Numbered from the stretch's first letter, positions 36,401 to 46,333 are shown. The stretch is 64,000 bases of DNA from CALVNN01 sp964393975 (GCA_964393975.1 CAYMVO010000002.1:23580-87579), one strand, 5' to 3'. Program-made: numbers and translations. The notes: generated by a model not told the origin, from the letters alone.

Positions 36401-36987
36401 ATTTTCGCACTCATTTTTATATTTTTTGTACGCCGAAACACACCTAATAGGGCTTCTTTGTATTTTTCAAACCAAACATTCGCCTCATCAAACAAACCGT
36501 CCAATATGCAATACTGCGCACTAACACCATACGCTAGCGCCGTGTCAGATATAAAAGGTAGCACAACATTATCATTACTGCTAAAAGGTGCTACTCTATA
36601 AGAATATATCACTCTGTACGTATCAAAACGCGCAAATAGTAGTCCGTCACTTGCAGTGAGATATCTAGGTTTGTCGCCTTTTGAGTTTCTCACCTCTATC
36701 ACTTTTGCGATATCCTTTCCAAAATCTGAAAACTTTATCTTATCCCCCACAAACGTTTGTTCCTCGACAAAAGGTGCGTATTGTGTAATCAAATCATCAT
36801 AGACGTTATTTATAGCGCGCATAAACAACTTGTATTCATAAGATGTTATATCTAGTGTGCCAGTCAAGTCCTCATTCGTATTTAAGTCACTAGGCGGAAT
36901 GTTGTCGTATGATAAAAACTGCTCCGCCAAATCATTTTTTCTAAGCATCCTCGCTGAGATAGCGAGGATATCATAAACTTTATACAT
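36391..36987 (-). CDS. Phage head-tail adaptor/neck-type protein
   Basis: 198 aa from the ATG at 36985-36987 (AAAGGAGAAATAAAAAA upstream). It is an alpha/beta protein without membrane segments. Gene position (capsid, ~100-aa protein, this protein, hub) and size match P22 gp4/tail-accessory-like adaptors. Motif evidence is weak; the call rests on synteny. It overlaps the hub gene start. Confidence 0.5.
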   Translation of the reverse strand: MYKVYDILAISARMLRKNDLAEQFLSYDNIPPSDLNTNEDLTGTLDITSYEYKLFMRAINNVYDDLITQYAPFVEEQTFVGDKIKFSDFGKDIAKVIEVRNSKGDKPRYLTASDGLLFARFDTYRVIYSYRVAPFSSNDNVVLPFISDTALAYGVSAQYCILDGLFDEANVWFEKYKEALLGVFRRTKNIKMSAKIWQ

Positions 36988-37004
36988 TTTTTTATTTCTC
37001 CTTT

Positions 37005-37319
37005 TTAGCATAAAAGTAATTTTAAATCATAAGCGAGTCTATATTTAGTATCCTCTAGCCTTTTTTCTTCTAGCAAGCGGTTTGCCCTATCCACATTGCT
37101 AAGCGTCCTACTTAGGTATCGCACCGAACTTTTCATCACAAGGTCAAGCGTCCTTTTGTCCAAAGTCTTATACGGCACCACTAGTTCAGTAATCACCACA
37201 CCATTTACTATTCGCACAATTTCATAACGCCGTTTTTTATCATTCCAACTAACTAGATAATCTTTATCTATCATTTTTAACCGCTTGACTATATCAAACA
37301 CATCACTACTTAATATCAT
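37005..37319 (-). CDS. Small phage protein between capsid and neck genes
   Basis: 104 aa, basic, with no recognised motif; composition suggests two beta strands followed by a helix (RRYEIVRIVNGVVITELVVP). The position just downstream of the capsid gene suggests a head-completion or connector role. It follows an internal terminator, so it is expressed by read-through or at lower level than capsid. Confidence 0.6.
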   Translation of the reverse strand: MILSSDVFDIVKRLKMIDKDYLVSWNDKKRRYEIVRIVNGVVITELVVPYKTLDKRTLDLVMKSSVRYLSRTLSNVDRANRLLEEKRLEDTKYRLAYDLKLLLC

Positions 37320-37338
37320 TTTCCCTCCTTATTCAAAC

Positions 37339-37365
37339 AAAAGACAGAACCAAATTCTGTCTTTT
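37339..37365 (-). terminator. Terminator after the capsid gene
   Basis: Perfect 10-bp stem AAAAGACAGA / TCTGTCTTTT with a 7-nt loop and T-rich tail on the minus strand. It is placed to cap capsid mRNA and lower expression of the downstream neck genes. Confidence 0.75.
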
Positions 37366-37395
37366 GCCCATTTAAAATACTTTATGTTTTATTTT

Positions 37396-38622
37396 TTATT
37401 CACCGCTAGTAGGTGTTGTTGCTGAGGTAGTAGTGACATTCACAACTGGAGCAAAAGGATTAGTCGTAGAACCAGTGATACCACTGATTTTTGCTTGTCC
37501 GTTTGGTTTGTTACAAATCAAATCGGCATATTTTACCAAAGTAGCGGTATATGTAGGCTTGCCGACGTCTTGCTTGATAATTCTACCGTTTTCACCCTCA
37601 AGCCACTTCCAATCGCATAATTGGTGCAATGCAAACTCTTTAGTGTTGAGCAAATACATTGTACCTTCTTCCACAAATCTATCACTCACTACAGGTATAC
37701 CATTGTATGTAAGCGCTTTATATCCGCCGTTGAGTTCCATAATGTCAATGTTGCGTCTATAACTACCTAAATATTGTTGATACGCTCTCTTAACATCAGC
37801 GGAGCAAGAGATAAAGTCCACCTCACTACCGCTGACCTCATCTAGAAAATCAATAGCACTTTGTATAATAGTGTCGCTTATCTCACCTGCATCTGTGCTA
37901 GTATATGCACTCATCCAAGGATACAATGTCTTATCCACACCATAAAGGGTATTGTTTGTACTAAATATAGCACCAAGACCGGTAATCTCGTTACCTTTTG
38001 AACCTTGTACATACAAGGTATAATCTTTTGCCAAAGCGGTACTCATAGTCCCCTCAAAAGAGACCTTTTTATTTACTCTATCCACATATCTCACTCTTAT
38101 AGCGGAATAAACTTTTGTAGTATCGTTAAAGATATCTACCACCATACCCTCCATAAGATTTCTAACACTATCTAATGTCGCTACACCGTTAGAATAAGCA
38201 GTCACTTTTGCTAAAAGACCACTACCGTCGCCGTAAAGCATTCTACCAAAATTGAATGATGACGCCTTGATAAGTCCTTCCATTTCTGCGTTGAGCAGGT
38301 TTACAAACGCACCCGCGCTATTACTAGACGCTCTAATCGCTTTATCACTAATATTTATCGTTCCGTAAAGGTTTTTAAGTTCGGATACAAACTTCACATA
38401 GTTGTTTTGCGCACTACTAGGAAGATTGCCGTCCTCCTCACCTGCACCGACACCGCCGTTTAGACCGTAAGGAGCAAGTTTGCGAATTTCATTTCCCCAA
38501 ACATCACTAGTCGTTTGAAGAATTTTACCTAAAAGCGGGTTTGCATTTACATTTAATTGATTACTAACCACGCCTAGATAAATTGTTTTTAATGCATTAT
38601 CTGCACTTTCTAAAGTTACCAT
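37396..38622 (-). CDS. Phage major capsid protein
   Basis: 408 aa. Features typical of HK97-fold capsid proteins of Firmicute phages are seen: the N-terminal alpha-rich region with GAGEEDGNLP, KLYGTINISDKAIR-like LKNLYGTINISDKAIR, an E-loop like central part, and C-terminal GGYKALTYNGIPVVSDRF followed by LNTKEFALHQL. It follows a portal and scaffold gene and is capped by a strong terminator, consistent with the most abundant virion protein. It ends in a Thr/Ser-rich tail. Confidence 0.85.
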   Translation of the reverse strand: MVTLESADNALKTIYLGVVSNQLNVNANPLLGKILQTTSDVWGNEIRKLAPYGLNGGVGAGEEDGNLPSSAQNNYVKFVSELKNLYGTINISDKAIRASSNSAGAFVNLLNAEMEGLIKASSFNFGRMLYGDGSGLLAKVTAYSNGVATLDSVRNLMEGMVVDIFNDTTKVYSAIRVRYVDRVNKKVSFEGTMSTALAKDYTLYVQGSKGNEITGLGAIFSTNNTLYGVDKTLYPWMSAYTSTDAGEISDTIIQSAIDFLDEVSGSEVDFISCSADVKRAYQQYLGSYRRNIDIMELNGGYKALTYNGIPVVSDRFVEEGTMYLLNTKEFALHQLCDWKWLEGENGRIIKQDVGKPTYTATLVKYADLICNKPNGQAKISGITGSTTNPFAPVVNVTTTSATTPTSGE

Positions 38623-38670
38623 AGGTTCTCCTTTTATTTTAATTTTTTAAAATTTTTAAAATTATTTATT

Positions 38671-39465
38671 TTACTTTATTTGTTTTAATAAACTAACAGC
38701 CATTTTACCAGCCTCATCCAAACTACCCGCCACTTTAGGTTGGTTTGTGGTAACAGCATTAAACCCTTTGCTCATAAGAAAAGGTGTTGGACTAACCTTT
38801 AGCGAGGAAAAATAGTCTTGTAACACTTTTTGCTTTATTTTTTCACTGTTATAAATGTACTCATTTAGAAAAGTATCATCTTCTGCTAGTTTATTAGGTG
38901 CTTTGTACTCATTAGCTAGCACTCTATCGTATGCTTGCCTTAGAGAAAGAGTCGGATCGTTTAACTTTTCTATACATATCGCCTCCGCTTTTGTCTTTGC
39001 CTCGGGGTGTTCCTTTAAAAACTCCTCCACTTTAGCGTCCCACGTGTCCGCTAGATAATCATAAGTCTTATCTAGTGGACGTGTAGCTTCGCTATAGGGC
39101 AATGATGAGTCTTGATTTGTCGTCTCGATTGCTTCCTCCTTACACCCAATCTCTTTTTGAAGTTCACTAAGCTTTTGACATTTCTTCGTAAATTCCGCCT
39201 GCAAATTGTTATAGGCCGAATATAACGCATCAACGCTTTTAAATTTTCCTATCGGAGAGCCATTTAGCGAAAGACTGTCATCAGTCTCTTTATCTACTAT
39301 TTTGCTGACTTGTTCTTTTTCATTACTATCTTCTACATTATTATCTACATTACTATCTACATTATTATCTATCACATTATTATCATCTTGTCTAGCAATA
39401 CTACATTCATTTTTTACTGGCTCGTTCTCGTTTGGTAATGGTTGTTCTCCGTTAAAATCTTTCAT
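38671..39465 (-). CDS. Phage scaffolding protein
   Basis: 264 aa, acidic and helical, with an Asn/Asp-rich low-complexity N-terminus (repeats of DNNVDSNVDNN type), a predicted coiled coil around residue 95, and a lysine-containing C-terminus that could contact capsid. Sited between portal and major capsid genes, the standard place for scaffold. It starts three nt after the portal stop region. Confidence 0.7.
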   Translation of the reverse strand: MKDFNGEQPLPNENEPVKNECSIARQDDNNVIDNNVDSNVDNNVEDSNEKEQVSKIVDKETDDSLSLNGSPIGKFKSVDALYSAYNNLQAEFTKKCQKLSELQKEIGCKEEAIETTNQDSSLPYSEATRPLDKTYDYLADTWDAKVEEFLKEHPEAKTKAEAICIEKLNDPTLSLRQAYDRVLANEYKAPNKLAEDDTFLNEYIYNSEKIKQKVLQDYFSSLKVSPTPFLMSKGFNAVTTNQPKVAGSLDEAGKMAVSLLKQIK

Positions 39466-39468
39466 TTT

Positions 39469-41346
39469 TTATTCTCCTTGCATCAATTTTATACAACTCT
39501 TGTGCATATTTATATGGTCTAGCACTTTTTGCTTTAGTATTTTATCTTTGTTTATCTCGTCCGCATCGCTACTAAGTAGGAATGCAACGTGTTCTTTTAT
39601 GTGCAAGTCGTGCTCATCGTAAGATTGCACCTCATCACTAAAATCTTTTTGCGAAAAATGTAAATTTTCTTTTTGTGCACTCTTTATGTGCATTTGCGAC
39701 AAATCTTGCTTGCTATCGTAAATACCTACGCCTAACATCTCTAGCACTTTCAAACGCACTTCACTACTTATTCGCCCGTTTTCATCTTGCAAAAGTCCCG
39801 AATTTAATAGTTCAAACACAAGACTCCTTTGGTTCGCTTTTGAGGTAGCCAGTTCACTCTCACTATCACATATAATATCATCACCACCAAGGTCGCTATT
39901 TGTAAAGTAAAAGACTTCTGTGCTATTTTTCTCGCCCATTATACGAGCTAGTCTAGGTACTACGGCAAACTGTTTGTATAGTCTTAGTGACTGCTTCGCT
40001 ATGCTGATGACCGCAAATTTTATACTGTCAATACTGCAAGATAATCTCGATGTGTCTTGCTCAATAAGCAGTTGCAACGCCGTACCGCTAAGGTTTGCGT
40101 ACACCGCTTCGCTTTGTCGCATTAGGTCACTGATACCGCTAATGATGGAAAATTCGTTTAGTAGTCTATTTTCTTCGCTAGCAAAATCTATAGGTAACCT
40201 ATTTGCACTCATCATACTAGGAGGGTTCGCACCTTGCCTATACACTAGCACTTTACCTGGTGAAAGCCCATCGTCCTCCAAATCATCTACATCCACCGAG
40301 CCATCTTCCACCATCATTACACCCATACTTAGACGGTTTAGGTACTCTAATTTGCGGTTTTTTAGCGCATTGTACGCTCTTTGTACAGGTATTGCACGCT
40401 CAATAACGCTTATCCCCCAAAAACACCCCGCGACACAAACGGATGTTTGTCTGATAAACGGATACGTCCTTGTCCCGTCTACACCATTTGCATACGGCAA
40501 CTCGCCGTCATACACGAGTCTATCTTTCGCTATGATTATAAGCCTTCCGTTTGGATACTCCTTTGTAGGTAAAATGTATTTTTCTATGACGAGTGCGTGA
40601 TTTTCTTTTGCTTCGCTACCGCAACTCGTGATATTTTGCGTGTAACCAAAACCGCTAATCGTGTTTGTCGAGGTCAAACTATACACATCGAGCGTCTCAC
40701 CTGTGACTTCTACACCGTACAAGTCTTTAATAGTCTCCACTGGATACGCTCTAGCGTGAATAATGCTAGGATTGCACTCCATATCCGCTATCGCGGAATT
40801 AAACGGAAATATCTCAAAAGGTGGTATCACGCTAATATCCACATCGCCCTCTTTCATTATGTACGGCTCCATTGTGACGACCTTGCCGGCGTCATTATCC
40901 CAAGTCACCTTGTAAAAACAAGTCCCGCAAATCTCCGACCACGAAGCGCCCTCCGTGAGTTTTTCGCTCAAATTTACCTTGTGTTGGAGTGAGTCCAGCA
41001 CCGCTTTGCTCATTTTTGACGCGGAAATATCCTTTATATCCGCACTGCTAGGTAACACATTCATACGAGGTCTAACACCGTTTAATTTGCTTAGTCGTAT
41101 CTCAACAATGCTCGCCAAATGATTGTACACTTCTCGCTCTTGCCAAAAATAACGCTTGTCGTAATTTTCCACTTCGTTATTTGAATTGATTGAACAATAT
41201 TGATTACCTAATACATAATTCATATTTAGTCGCCATTGACTCTCAAAATTTTTGCGTTCTTGCTGTCTGCGTTTAAAGTCCTCTAGTACCTCAGTAACTA
41301 GTTCTTCTTTTTGTTTTTCATCCATTAAGTCTACTTTTTTAGCCAT
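39469..41346 (-). CDS. Phage portal protein (P22-like size)
   Basis: 625 aa from the ATG at 41344-41346 (AAAGGAGTGAAA upstream); the frame extends to 41364 without a better site. Seen: an N-terminal helical region with QWRLNMNYVLGNQY, the EVYNHLASIVEIRLSKL block and WDNDAGKVV-x3-PYIM strands. A central IERAIPVQRAYNALKNRKLEY helix matches the portal stem and crown architecture. It forms the dodecameric ring through which DNA is packaged. The large size resembles P22-type rather than HK97-type portals. Confidence 0.85.
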   Translation of the reverse strand: MAKKVDLMDEKQKEELVTEVLEDFKRRQQERKNFESQWRLNMNYVLGNQYCSINSNNEVENYDKRYFWQEREVYNHLASIVEIRLSKLNGVRPRMNVLPSSADIKDISASKMSKAVLDSLQHKVNLSEKLTEGASWSEICGTCFYKVTWDNDAGKVVTMEPYIMKEGDVDISVIPPFEIFPFNSAIADMECNPSIIHARAYPVETIKDLYGVEVTGETLDVYSLTSTNTISGFGYTQNITSCGSEAKENHALVIEKYILPTKEYPNGRLIIIAKDRLVYDGELPYANGVDGTRTYPFIRQTSVCVAGCFWGISVIERAIPVQRAYNALKNRKLEYLNRLSMGVMMVEDGSVDVDDLEDDGLSPGKVLVYRQGANPPSMMSANRLPIDFASEENRLLNEFSIISGISDLMRQSEAVYANLSGTALQLLIEQDTSRLSCSIDSIKFAVISIAKQSLRLYKQFAVVPRLARIMGEKNSTEVFYFTNSDLGGDDIICDSESELATSKANQRSLVFELLNSGLLQDENGRISSEVRLKVLEMLGVGIYDSKQDLSQMHIKSAQKENLHFSQKDFSDEVQSYDEHDLHIKEHVAFLLSSDADEINKDKILKQKVLDHINMHKSCIKLMQGE

Positions 41347-41356
41347 TTTCACTCCT

Positions 41357-41626
41357 TTAATCAAAATTTTTTAATTGATTTAATAATCTTTGTTTTTCTT
41401 TTTTCAGTTGTTCTTCGGTCATTTCTTCCAAATTGATATTGTCATTAAAATAATCGCATAAAACTTTCACCGCCGAATAATCAGGCGGAATGTGTTTCTT
41501 TACTATACGCCGTTTGGTGAGTTTGAGTTCGTTTTTTTCCATAGCGTACTCCTCGGTCACCTCATCGACTTCATAGCCCAACGCTTTCTTTAGTAGTGAA
41601 CTATGCAATTTTGTCTGGTCTATCAC
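41357..41626 (-). CDS. Small phage protein, possibly terminase-associated
   Basis: 89 aa. The segment LLKKALGYEVDEVTEEY followed by KRRIVKKHIPPDYSAVKVL resembles the C-terminal part of many phage small terminase subunits and proteins near them. There is no HTH domain, so it would be a truncated or specialised version. It lies between the large terminase and portal and overlaps neither. The call is tentative. Confidence 0.45.
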   Translation of the reverse strand: MIDQTKLHSSLLKKALGYEVDEVTEEYAMEKNELKLTKRRIVKKHIPPDYSAVKVLCDYFNDNINLEEMTEEQLKKEKQRLLNQLKNFD

Positions 41627-41739
41627 AATTCACCTCTTTAAAATCAAAAACATTTTTTTTTAAGCGCGAAAGCTTCTCACGCACATACATTTTAACCTAT
41701 TTCCCTTAAAAAAACAAAATTAGATGGTCAAACTTTATC

Positions 41740-41767
41740 AAAAAAATCAGAGCCAAAATCTCTGATT
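41740..41767 (-). terminator. Terminator after the large terminase gene
   Basis: Perfect 8-bp stem AATCAGAG / CTCTGATT, 7-nt loop, then a T run on the minus strand, 20 nt past the terminase stop. Confidence 0.8.
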
Positions 41768-41787
41768 AATACTACGCACGTGCTACA

Positions 41788-43287
41788 TTATAGTCTGTAG
41801 GTTTGGTGGTCTTTTTGGTGTCGCATTAGTCTTTTTTTATCTTTTTCTATGATTGTTTCTAGTCTTGGGGTTAATTTTTTTGCTAGCGGTTTACTCATAA
41901 TGTAATAACGCAATTCATCCATAGCGTGATCATCTCGTTTTACGGGGGCATCGTCGTTACCCCAAAAATAGCCTTTTATCTCCCTTATCATATTGACGCA
42001 ATTACTAAATATAAATAGATGTCTTTCGCCGTTTGCGTCTTTTATGTAAGATTTCACGCGACTAATACCTGAAAACAAGTCTTTATTTACCTTTGTATTG
42101 ACTAATATACCTAAATCATAGAAAAGTTCCGCAACGCTACGACTGCTTGCTAGCGTTTTTTGCGTAGAGGCACTGTCAATAAGTGCGGATATCATACCAC
42201 TACTTGTACGCATCCAACCTAAACTATCACTGATTTCTTTTATGCGTTTGCTATGTTCGGTGATATCCATCATAGAGGCGTAATGCTCCGCTATGACGTA
42301 CACGTTACCGTCGTAATCCACTGCATACCAATGACACGATAGCGGGTTGTGTAGCCCCGGATCTATACTGATATTGTCGTACCATTCTTTCGGCACGTCA
42401 AAAGGTTCTATGATATTTTCGTTTATATCAAAATCTTTATACACTAGACCACCTCCGCTAGTAAACTTGCCATATCTACGACTCTCTAGTTCCTCACTAC
42501 TCATACTGCAAGAGATAGACTTGATTTCTTTTTGACTGAGATAAGGATTGTCCGCCCATTCCATAAAGATACACCACACTTCGTCATCGTTGTATGCGTT
42601 TAAGTAAATAGTATCGTACACCCACGTGAGCCCCTTTAGCGGTGTCATAGTCCCAAAGACATCACCGCATTTATCTAATACTCGCATCTTGCACTCCATA
42701 TAAATATCTAGCGGTGGCTCCTCATCAAACCACACAAAATCTAGCGAGGTACCTTGAAATTTTTCTCGCCCTTGGTCGCAACTCTTAAACCCTATACGAC
42801 TCTCACCGCCAAATACATTTTTCAAAATAATGTAGTCTATTATGCCAGAATGCGGATTTTCTTTTTTACCGCTAAGCATTACAATATCCTTTATCCAATT
42901 AGGATTGATATAGTGCAAAATCTTGCTCTGTGCGACATCTCTTTGTACCTGACTAGACAGTGACACCACCCACCCGAAAATATTGTCTTTGTTTTGTCTA
43001 TATGGGTGTATACCTCTAGCGAGCCAAACGACCTCCACCGCACCGCACTCACTCTTGCCACTGCGGTTGCCACCAAACACCCAGCGGTTGCGCTTTTTGC
43101 ACCTATGAAACTCCACCTGCTTTTTATGTACAATATCGCCACTATTGTATCCCTTTAGGGCAGGGCACGGTTCACGCCTTGCGAGTTCCTCATCTATTCG
43201 CCTTATTTGAGAAATCACGCTCCTCAAATCGCTCGCCTCAATATCCTCAGTGTGTACTATGCTTGAATTTTTAATCACTTTTTTCAT
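41788..43287 (-). CDS. terL: Phage large terminase subunit
   Basis: 499 aa. The N-terminal ATPase domain carries Walker A FGGNRSGKSE (about residues 71-80) and Walker B VWFDEEPP. The C-terminal RNase H-like nuclease domain shows ISIDPGLHNP and later acidic residues near DHAMDELRYY. It packages DNA into the prohead through the portal. First gene of the minus-strand phage block, with its own promoter facing away from the SH3-protein gene. Confidence 0.93.
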   Translation of the reverse strand: MKKVIKNSSIVHTEDIEASDLRSVISQIRRIDEELARREPCPALKGYNSGDIVHKKQVEFHRCKKRNRWVFGGNRSGKSECGAVEVVWLARGIHPYRQNKDNIFGWVVSLSSQVQRDVAQSKILHYINPNWIKDIVMLSGKKENPHSGIIDYIILKNVFGGESRIGFKSCDQGREKFQGTSLDFVWFDEEPPLDIYMECKMRVLDKCGDVFGTMTPLKGLTWVYDTIYLNAYNDDEVWCIFMEWADNPYLSQKEIKSISCSMSSEELESRRYGKFTSGGGLVYKDFDINENIIEPFDVPKEWYDNISIDPGLHNPLSCHWYAVDYDGNVYVIAEHYASMMDITEHSKRIKEISDSLGWMRTSSGMISALIDSASTQKTLASSRSVAELFYDLGILVNTKVNKDLFSGISRVKSYIKDANGERHLFIFSNCVNMIREIKGYFWGNDDAPVKRDDHAMDELRYYIMSKPLAKKLTPRLETIIEKDKKRLMRHQKDHQTYRL

Positions 43288-43308
43288 TTATTGCCCTCTT
43301 TACTTAAA

Positions 43309-43375
43309 ATTAATGTTATTTATTTATATTTTGTCAAATAAAATAATTAACAAACCCCCTTTCGTGATTTATCAT
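43309..43375. promoter_or_regulatory. Divergent promoters of terL (-) and the SH3-like protein (+)
   Basis: Plus strand: TTAACA (43347-43352), 17 nt, TATCAT (43370-43375). Minus strand: TTGACA (43332-43337), 17 nt, a weak ATTAAT (43309-43314). Confidence 0.55.
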
Positions 43376-43413
43376 AGATAAAAACCCATTTTTAGCACCT
43401 AAAAGGAGTATGT

Positions 43414-44259
43414 ATGTTTAAGTTTAACAATATTTTATTGATAATTTCAATTTTGATAGTCACTTTACCTAATAGCAACATAATTACTTACGCTGAAAAT
43501 ACGAGTTTTTTCGCACAAATTCAGTCGGAAAATGTGTTTCTTTTTGAGGATAAAGGTACAAAACCTATCTTTGAACTACCTAACACTTATTATGTAAAAC
43601 TCTTAGAAGATGAAACGGACGGTTACTACAAGGCGCAATATAGAAATATTACGGGGTTTGTGAGAGCGAGTGAGGTGCAATGCGTGGACGAACACCCTTT
43701 TACTATCTATCTAGAAAATGTAAATTTTAGAATACTAGCGAGTCAAAGTGCCGAACTAAGAAGCACCCCCTCCCGTACATTAGGTCTAGCGACTCTAATA
43801 TGCGAACTACCTTTGTATGAAACAAACTTTACCTATTACGGCAAAATACACGGCGAGGAGGTCGTGTCAAATAGGAGTGATGTTTGGTATTATGTGAGTT
43901 ACACAAAAAATGGCGTCTCTCAGTTTGGTTACATTTATAGCGGACTAACGGATAATTTTACCACATTTACAAATCTTTCCTTTAGTCTTTACCCTATAGC
44001 AAAGCACGATTGGTCTAGTAGCGAGTCACCTATCACGTCACCGAGTTTTGAACCACCTAATTCTTTTGAACTCGCAATCATTATAGCTATCACGACACCT
44101 GCACTGATTTTACTCTTTTTTATGCTAAAAACGTCCAAAAGAACACGCCCTATTCGCGCAAAAAATAGCGGAGACATCATAAAAATGCCCCCGCCAAACA
44201 CAGCGACGTCTATCCCGCACAAAAAGAAACGAGGTAAAGACTATTATGAGATTGACTAA
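43414..44259 (+). CDS. Secreted SH3-like domain protein with C-terminal membrane anchor
   Basis: 281 aa. N-terminal signal peptide (NNILLIISILIVTLPNSN), an extracellular region with at least one bacterial SH3-like segment (YYVKLLEDETDGYYKAQYRN, ITGFVRASEV) and a second degenerate one (AELRSTPSR), then a transmembrane helix near residue 225 (FELAIIIAITTPALILLFFM) and a basic cytoplasmic tail ending KKKRGKDYYEID. It probably senses or binds the cell wall. Codon use and orientation separate it from the phage block. ATG follows AAAAGGAGTATGT. Confidence 0.75.
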   Translation: MFKFNNILLIISILIVTLPNSNIITYAENTSFFAQIQSENVFLFEDKGTKPIFELPNTYYVKLLEDETDGYYKAQYRNITGFVRASEVQCVDEHPFTIYLENVNFRILASQSAELRSTPSRTLGLATLICELPLYETNFTYYGKIHGEEVVSNRSDVWYYVSYTKNGVSQFGYIYSGLTDNFTTFTNLSFSLYPIAKHDWSSSESPITSPSFEPPNSFELAIIIAITTPALILLFFMLKTSKRTRPIRAKNSGDIIKMPPPNTATSIPHKKKRGKDYYEID

Positions 44260-44284
44260 AATAACAAACGCTTTTTGTAACAAA

Positions 44285-44330
44285 AAAAGACTATCTTAGG
44301 GCTCTTCCTAAAATAGTCTTTTCTTTTTTT
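44285..44330. terminator. Bidirectional terminator between the SH3-like gene and virD4-like gene
   Basis: AAAAGACTAT / ATAGTCTTTT stem with inner AGG/CCT pairs and T-rich tails on both strands, between convergent genes. Confidence 0.8.
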
Positions 44331-46333
44331 TAGAACTTATCGTCATCAAATATACTTGAAGGAGGTGGATTTCTTCTAGCGTTTACGACTGCGCCAATAT
44401 CGTAAAGAACCTCAGCCTCATTTAATCTTCTAGTAGGTGCATATTTTTCTTCTAGCGGTACTCTAGTAAACATTGGGTACTTATAAGCGTGATTTAACTT
44501 TATCTTTAACGGATACTCGCCAAAAATCTTGACAATAGCAGTCTCTTTAGGCAATACGCCGAGTTCGTCAGGGTAGATGAGTGGACGCTTAGCGACATTT
44601 TTGCTAGTACTCGTACTGCTACCGCTCTTGTCGTCTTTACCTTTGTTTTTACTAACATTTACGCTCGTACCATAAGTCTCACCACAAAGTTCGCTAAATT
44701 GTTTCTTAGTATTCATATCTTCCGAACCGATATATATTTGAATATTACAGTTACCCTTGATAGTGTTTGCGTCAGACTCGCCGTATTTGGTGGTCAATTG
44801 TGAATATGATTGTACAACCATTTCAAAGAATATACCACGGCTTCTAGATACGGTAATGAGTGTAGAAAGATTGTTTATCTTAGGCAAGTTTGCAAACTCA
44901 TCCAGTATAAAGTAGACGTGTCTTTCTAGCTCTTGAGTAGGTCTCTTATTTGCTTGGTCTACCAAGACCTGATAAATACGACCTATTAGCATCGTCGCTA
45001 TAGGGTGTCTCGCCATATCATCATCAGGCACTATAATGATGAGCGCAGTAGGCTTTGAAGAGAACGTATCAAAATTCATTTCATTTTTACTAGTCGCAAA
45101 TGCTATACCCATATCGGTAAATAGTGACACCGCAGAGTTTACTATACCCATATAGTTTTTGACAGTATTTGGCGCATTGTTTATCGCAGAAGACACACGC
45201 GCAATGACAGGGCTAGTCTTTTCCCTCATCAAAAGATAATTTCTCGTAGTAACGTATGGATCATCACCCATATCGGTACGTGTCACTATCTTATTTACAT
45301 TATAAAGGTTGAACTTTTCACGAGTCATACCGGTATTTTTATCCAAACTATCCTCTAGCATAGCGTACATCGTACCCCAAATAAAGTCTTGCGCGCCACG
45401 CTCCCAAGTAGGATCCTTTTCATTTACGACAGGACACAGCGTAGAGGCAATACCGTGCAAGATATTATCCGCATCGGATATAAGCTTTTGCTTTTGTCCG
45501 TCTAGGTCATTATTGAGCATTTCTTTATTAGGATACGCAATACCATTGTATCCGTACCATTCATTGTTATACTCAGCGGATATATGCTTAAACTTTGTAT
45601 CCGCAGGGTTTATACCGCGGAAAGTGGTCACCTCTGAGTCGAGCGAGTGCGCCTTGTGAAACATAACGTACGCATCATCCATAGGATTCCAACAAGTAGA
45701 TTTTTGAGGCTCACGCAAGTTTAACACCTTTATCTCATAACCTGACTCCGTTAGCTTTCGCCCTGTCTTTTTGAGAAGTTCGCCTTTCGGATCGGTGATG
45801 ACTAGACTAGGTTTGCTAGCGCAACTAGACAATACATTTATACTAGGTATTACAAAGCCCTCAGTCTTACCACTACCCGTCGTACCCAAAATAAGCGTGT
45901 GAATAGGTTTGTACATATTGGTGAGCAGTCTATTACCCCTAAGCTCGCTCCTAATGAGCACACCGTCATTTTTGCAACGCGCCAAATCGGAATAATAGTT
46001 AAACCCAAACTTTTTCTCCGTCGCTAGCTCCTTATCGGTCACCCAACGCATTTTGGCGTATTGGTCGACCTTTTTGCCGTCAATGTCTATCTTGCCCGGA
46101 TCGCTATCGCCATAACCACCATAGCCCTCTTTCTTATCATCGCCCAACCGAAGTAGTACGTACAAAATGTAACACGCATATCCTAGTCCTACAAATCCTA
46201 ATGTGGTCGTGTCAGTTATTAGGTCTACATCAAACCTTTCGCCGAGAGCAAATACCCTTATCGCGACCACTACCGCGTACATTGCGATAAAAATAAAAAT
46301 GTACTTGGCACAAAATTTTAAAAACTTATTCAT
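44330..46333 (-). CDS. VirD4/TraG-family type IV coupling ATPase
   Basis: 667 aa. Two N-terminal transmembrane segments (YIFIFIAMYAVVVAIRVF; LGFVGLGYACYILYVLL), then the motor domain with Walker A GTTGSGKTEG (about residues 150-159), DPKGELLKKTGRKL, Walker B YFILDEFANLP and the SRSRGI-x-FEMVVQSYSQL motif typical of TraG. Such proteins bring DNA or effector substrates to type IV secretion channels. It stands alone, with no VirB4, VirB6 or relaxase gene in the window. TTTACT-N17-TATACT precedes it. Confidence 0.92.
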   Translation of the reverse strand: MNKFLKFCAKYIFIFIAMYAVVVAIRVFALGERFDVDLITDTTTLGFVGLGYACYILYVLLRLGDDKKEGYGGYGDSDPGKIDIDGKKVDQYAKMRWVTDKELATEKKFGFNYYSDLARCKNDGVLIRSELRGNRLLTNMYKPIHTLILGTTGSGKTEGFVIPSINVLSSCASKPSLVITDPKGELLKKTGRKLTESGYEIKVLNLREPQKSTCWNPMDDAYVMFHKAHSLDSEVTTFRGINPADTKFKHISAEYNNEWYGYNGIAYPNKEMLNNDLDGQKQKLISDADNILHGIASTLCPVVNEKDPTWERGAQDFIWGTMYAMLEDSLDKNTGMTREKFNLYNVNKIVTRTDMGDDPYVTTRNYLLMREKTSPVIARVSSAINNAPNTVKNYMGIVNSAVSLFTDMGIAFATSKNEMNFDTFSSKPTALIIIVPDDDMARHPIATMLIGRIYQVLVDQANKRPTQELERHVYFILDEFANLPKINNLSTLITVSRSRGIFFEMVVQSYSQLTTKYGESDANTIKGNCNIQIYIGSEDMNTKKQFSELCGETYGTSVNVSKNKGKDDKSGSSTSTSKNVAKRPLIYPDELGVLPKETAIVKIFGEYPLKIKLNHAYKYPMFTRVPLEEKYAPTRRLNEAEVLYDIGAVVNARRNPPPSSIFDDDKF

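Noticed and set aside
33369..43287. attL/attR direct repeats bounding the phage block
   Set aside because: I compared the flanks around 33.29 kb and 43.3 kb by eye and saw no convincing direct repeat, so no attachment sites are claimed.
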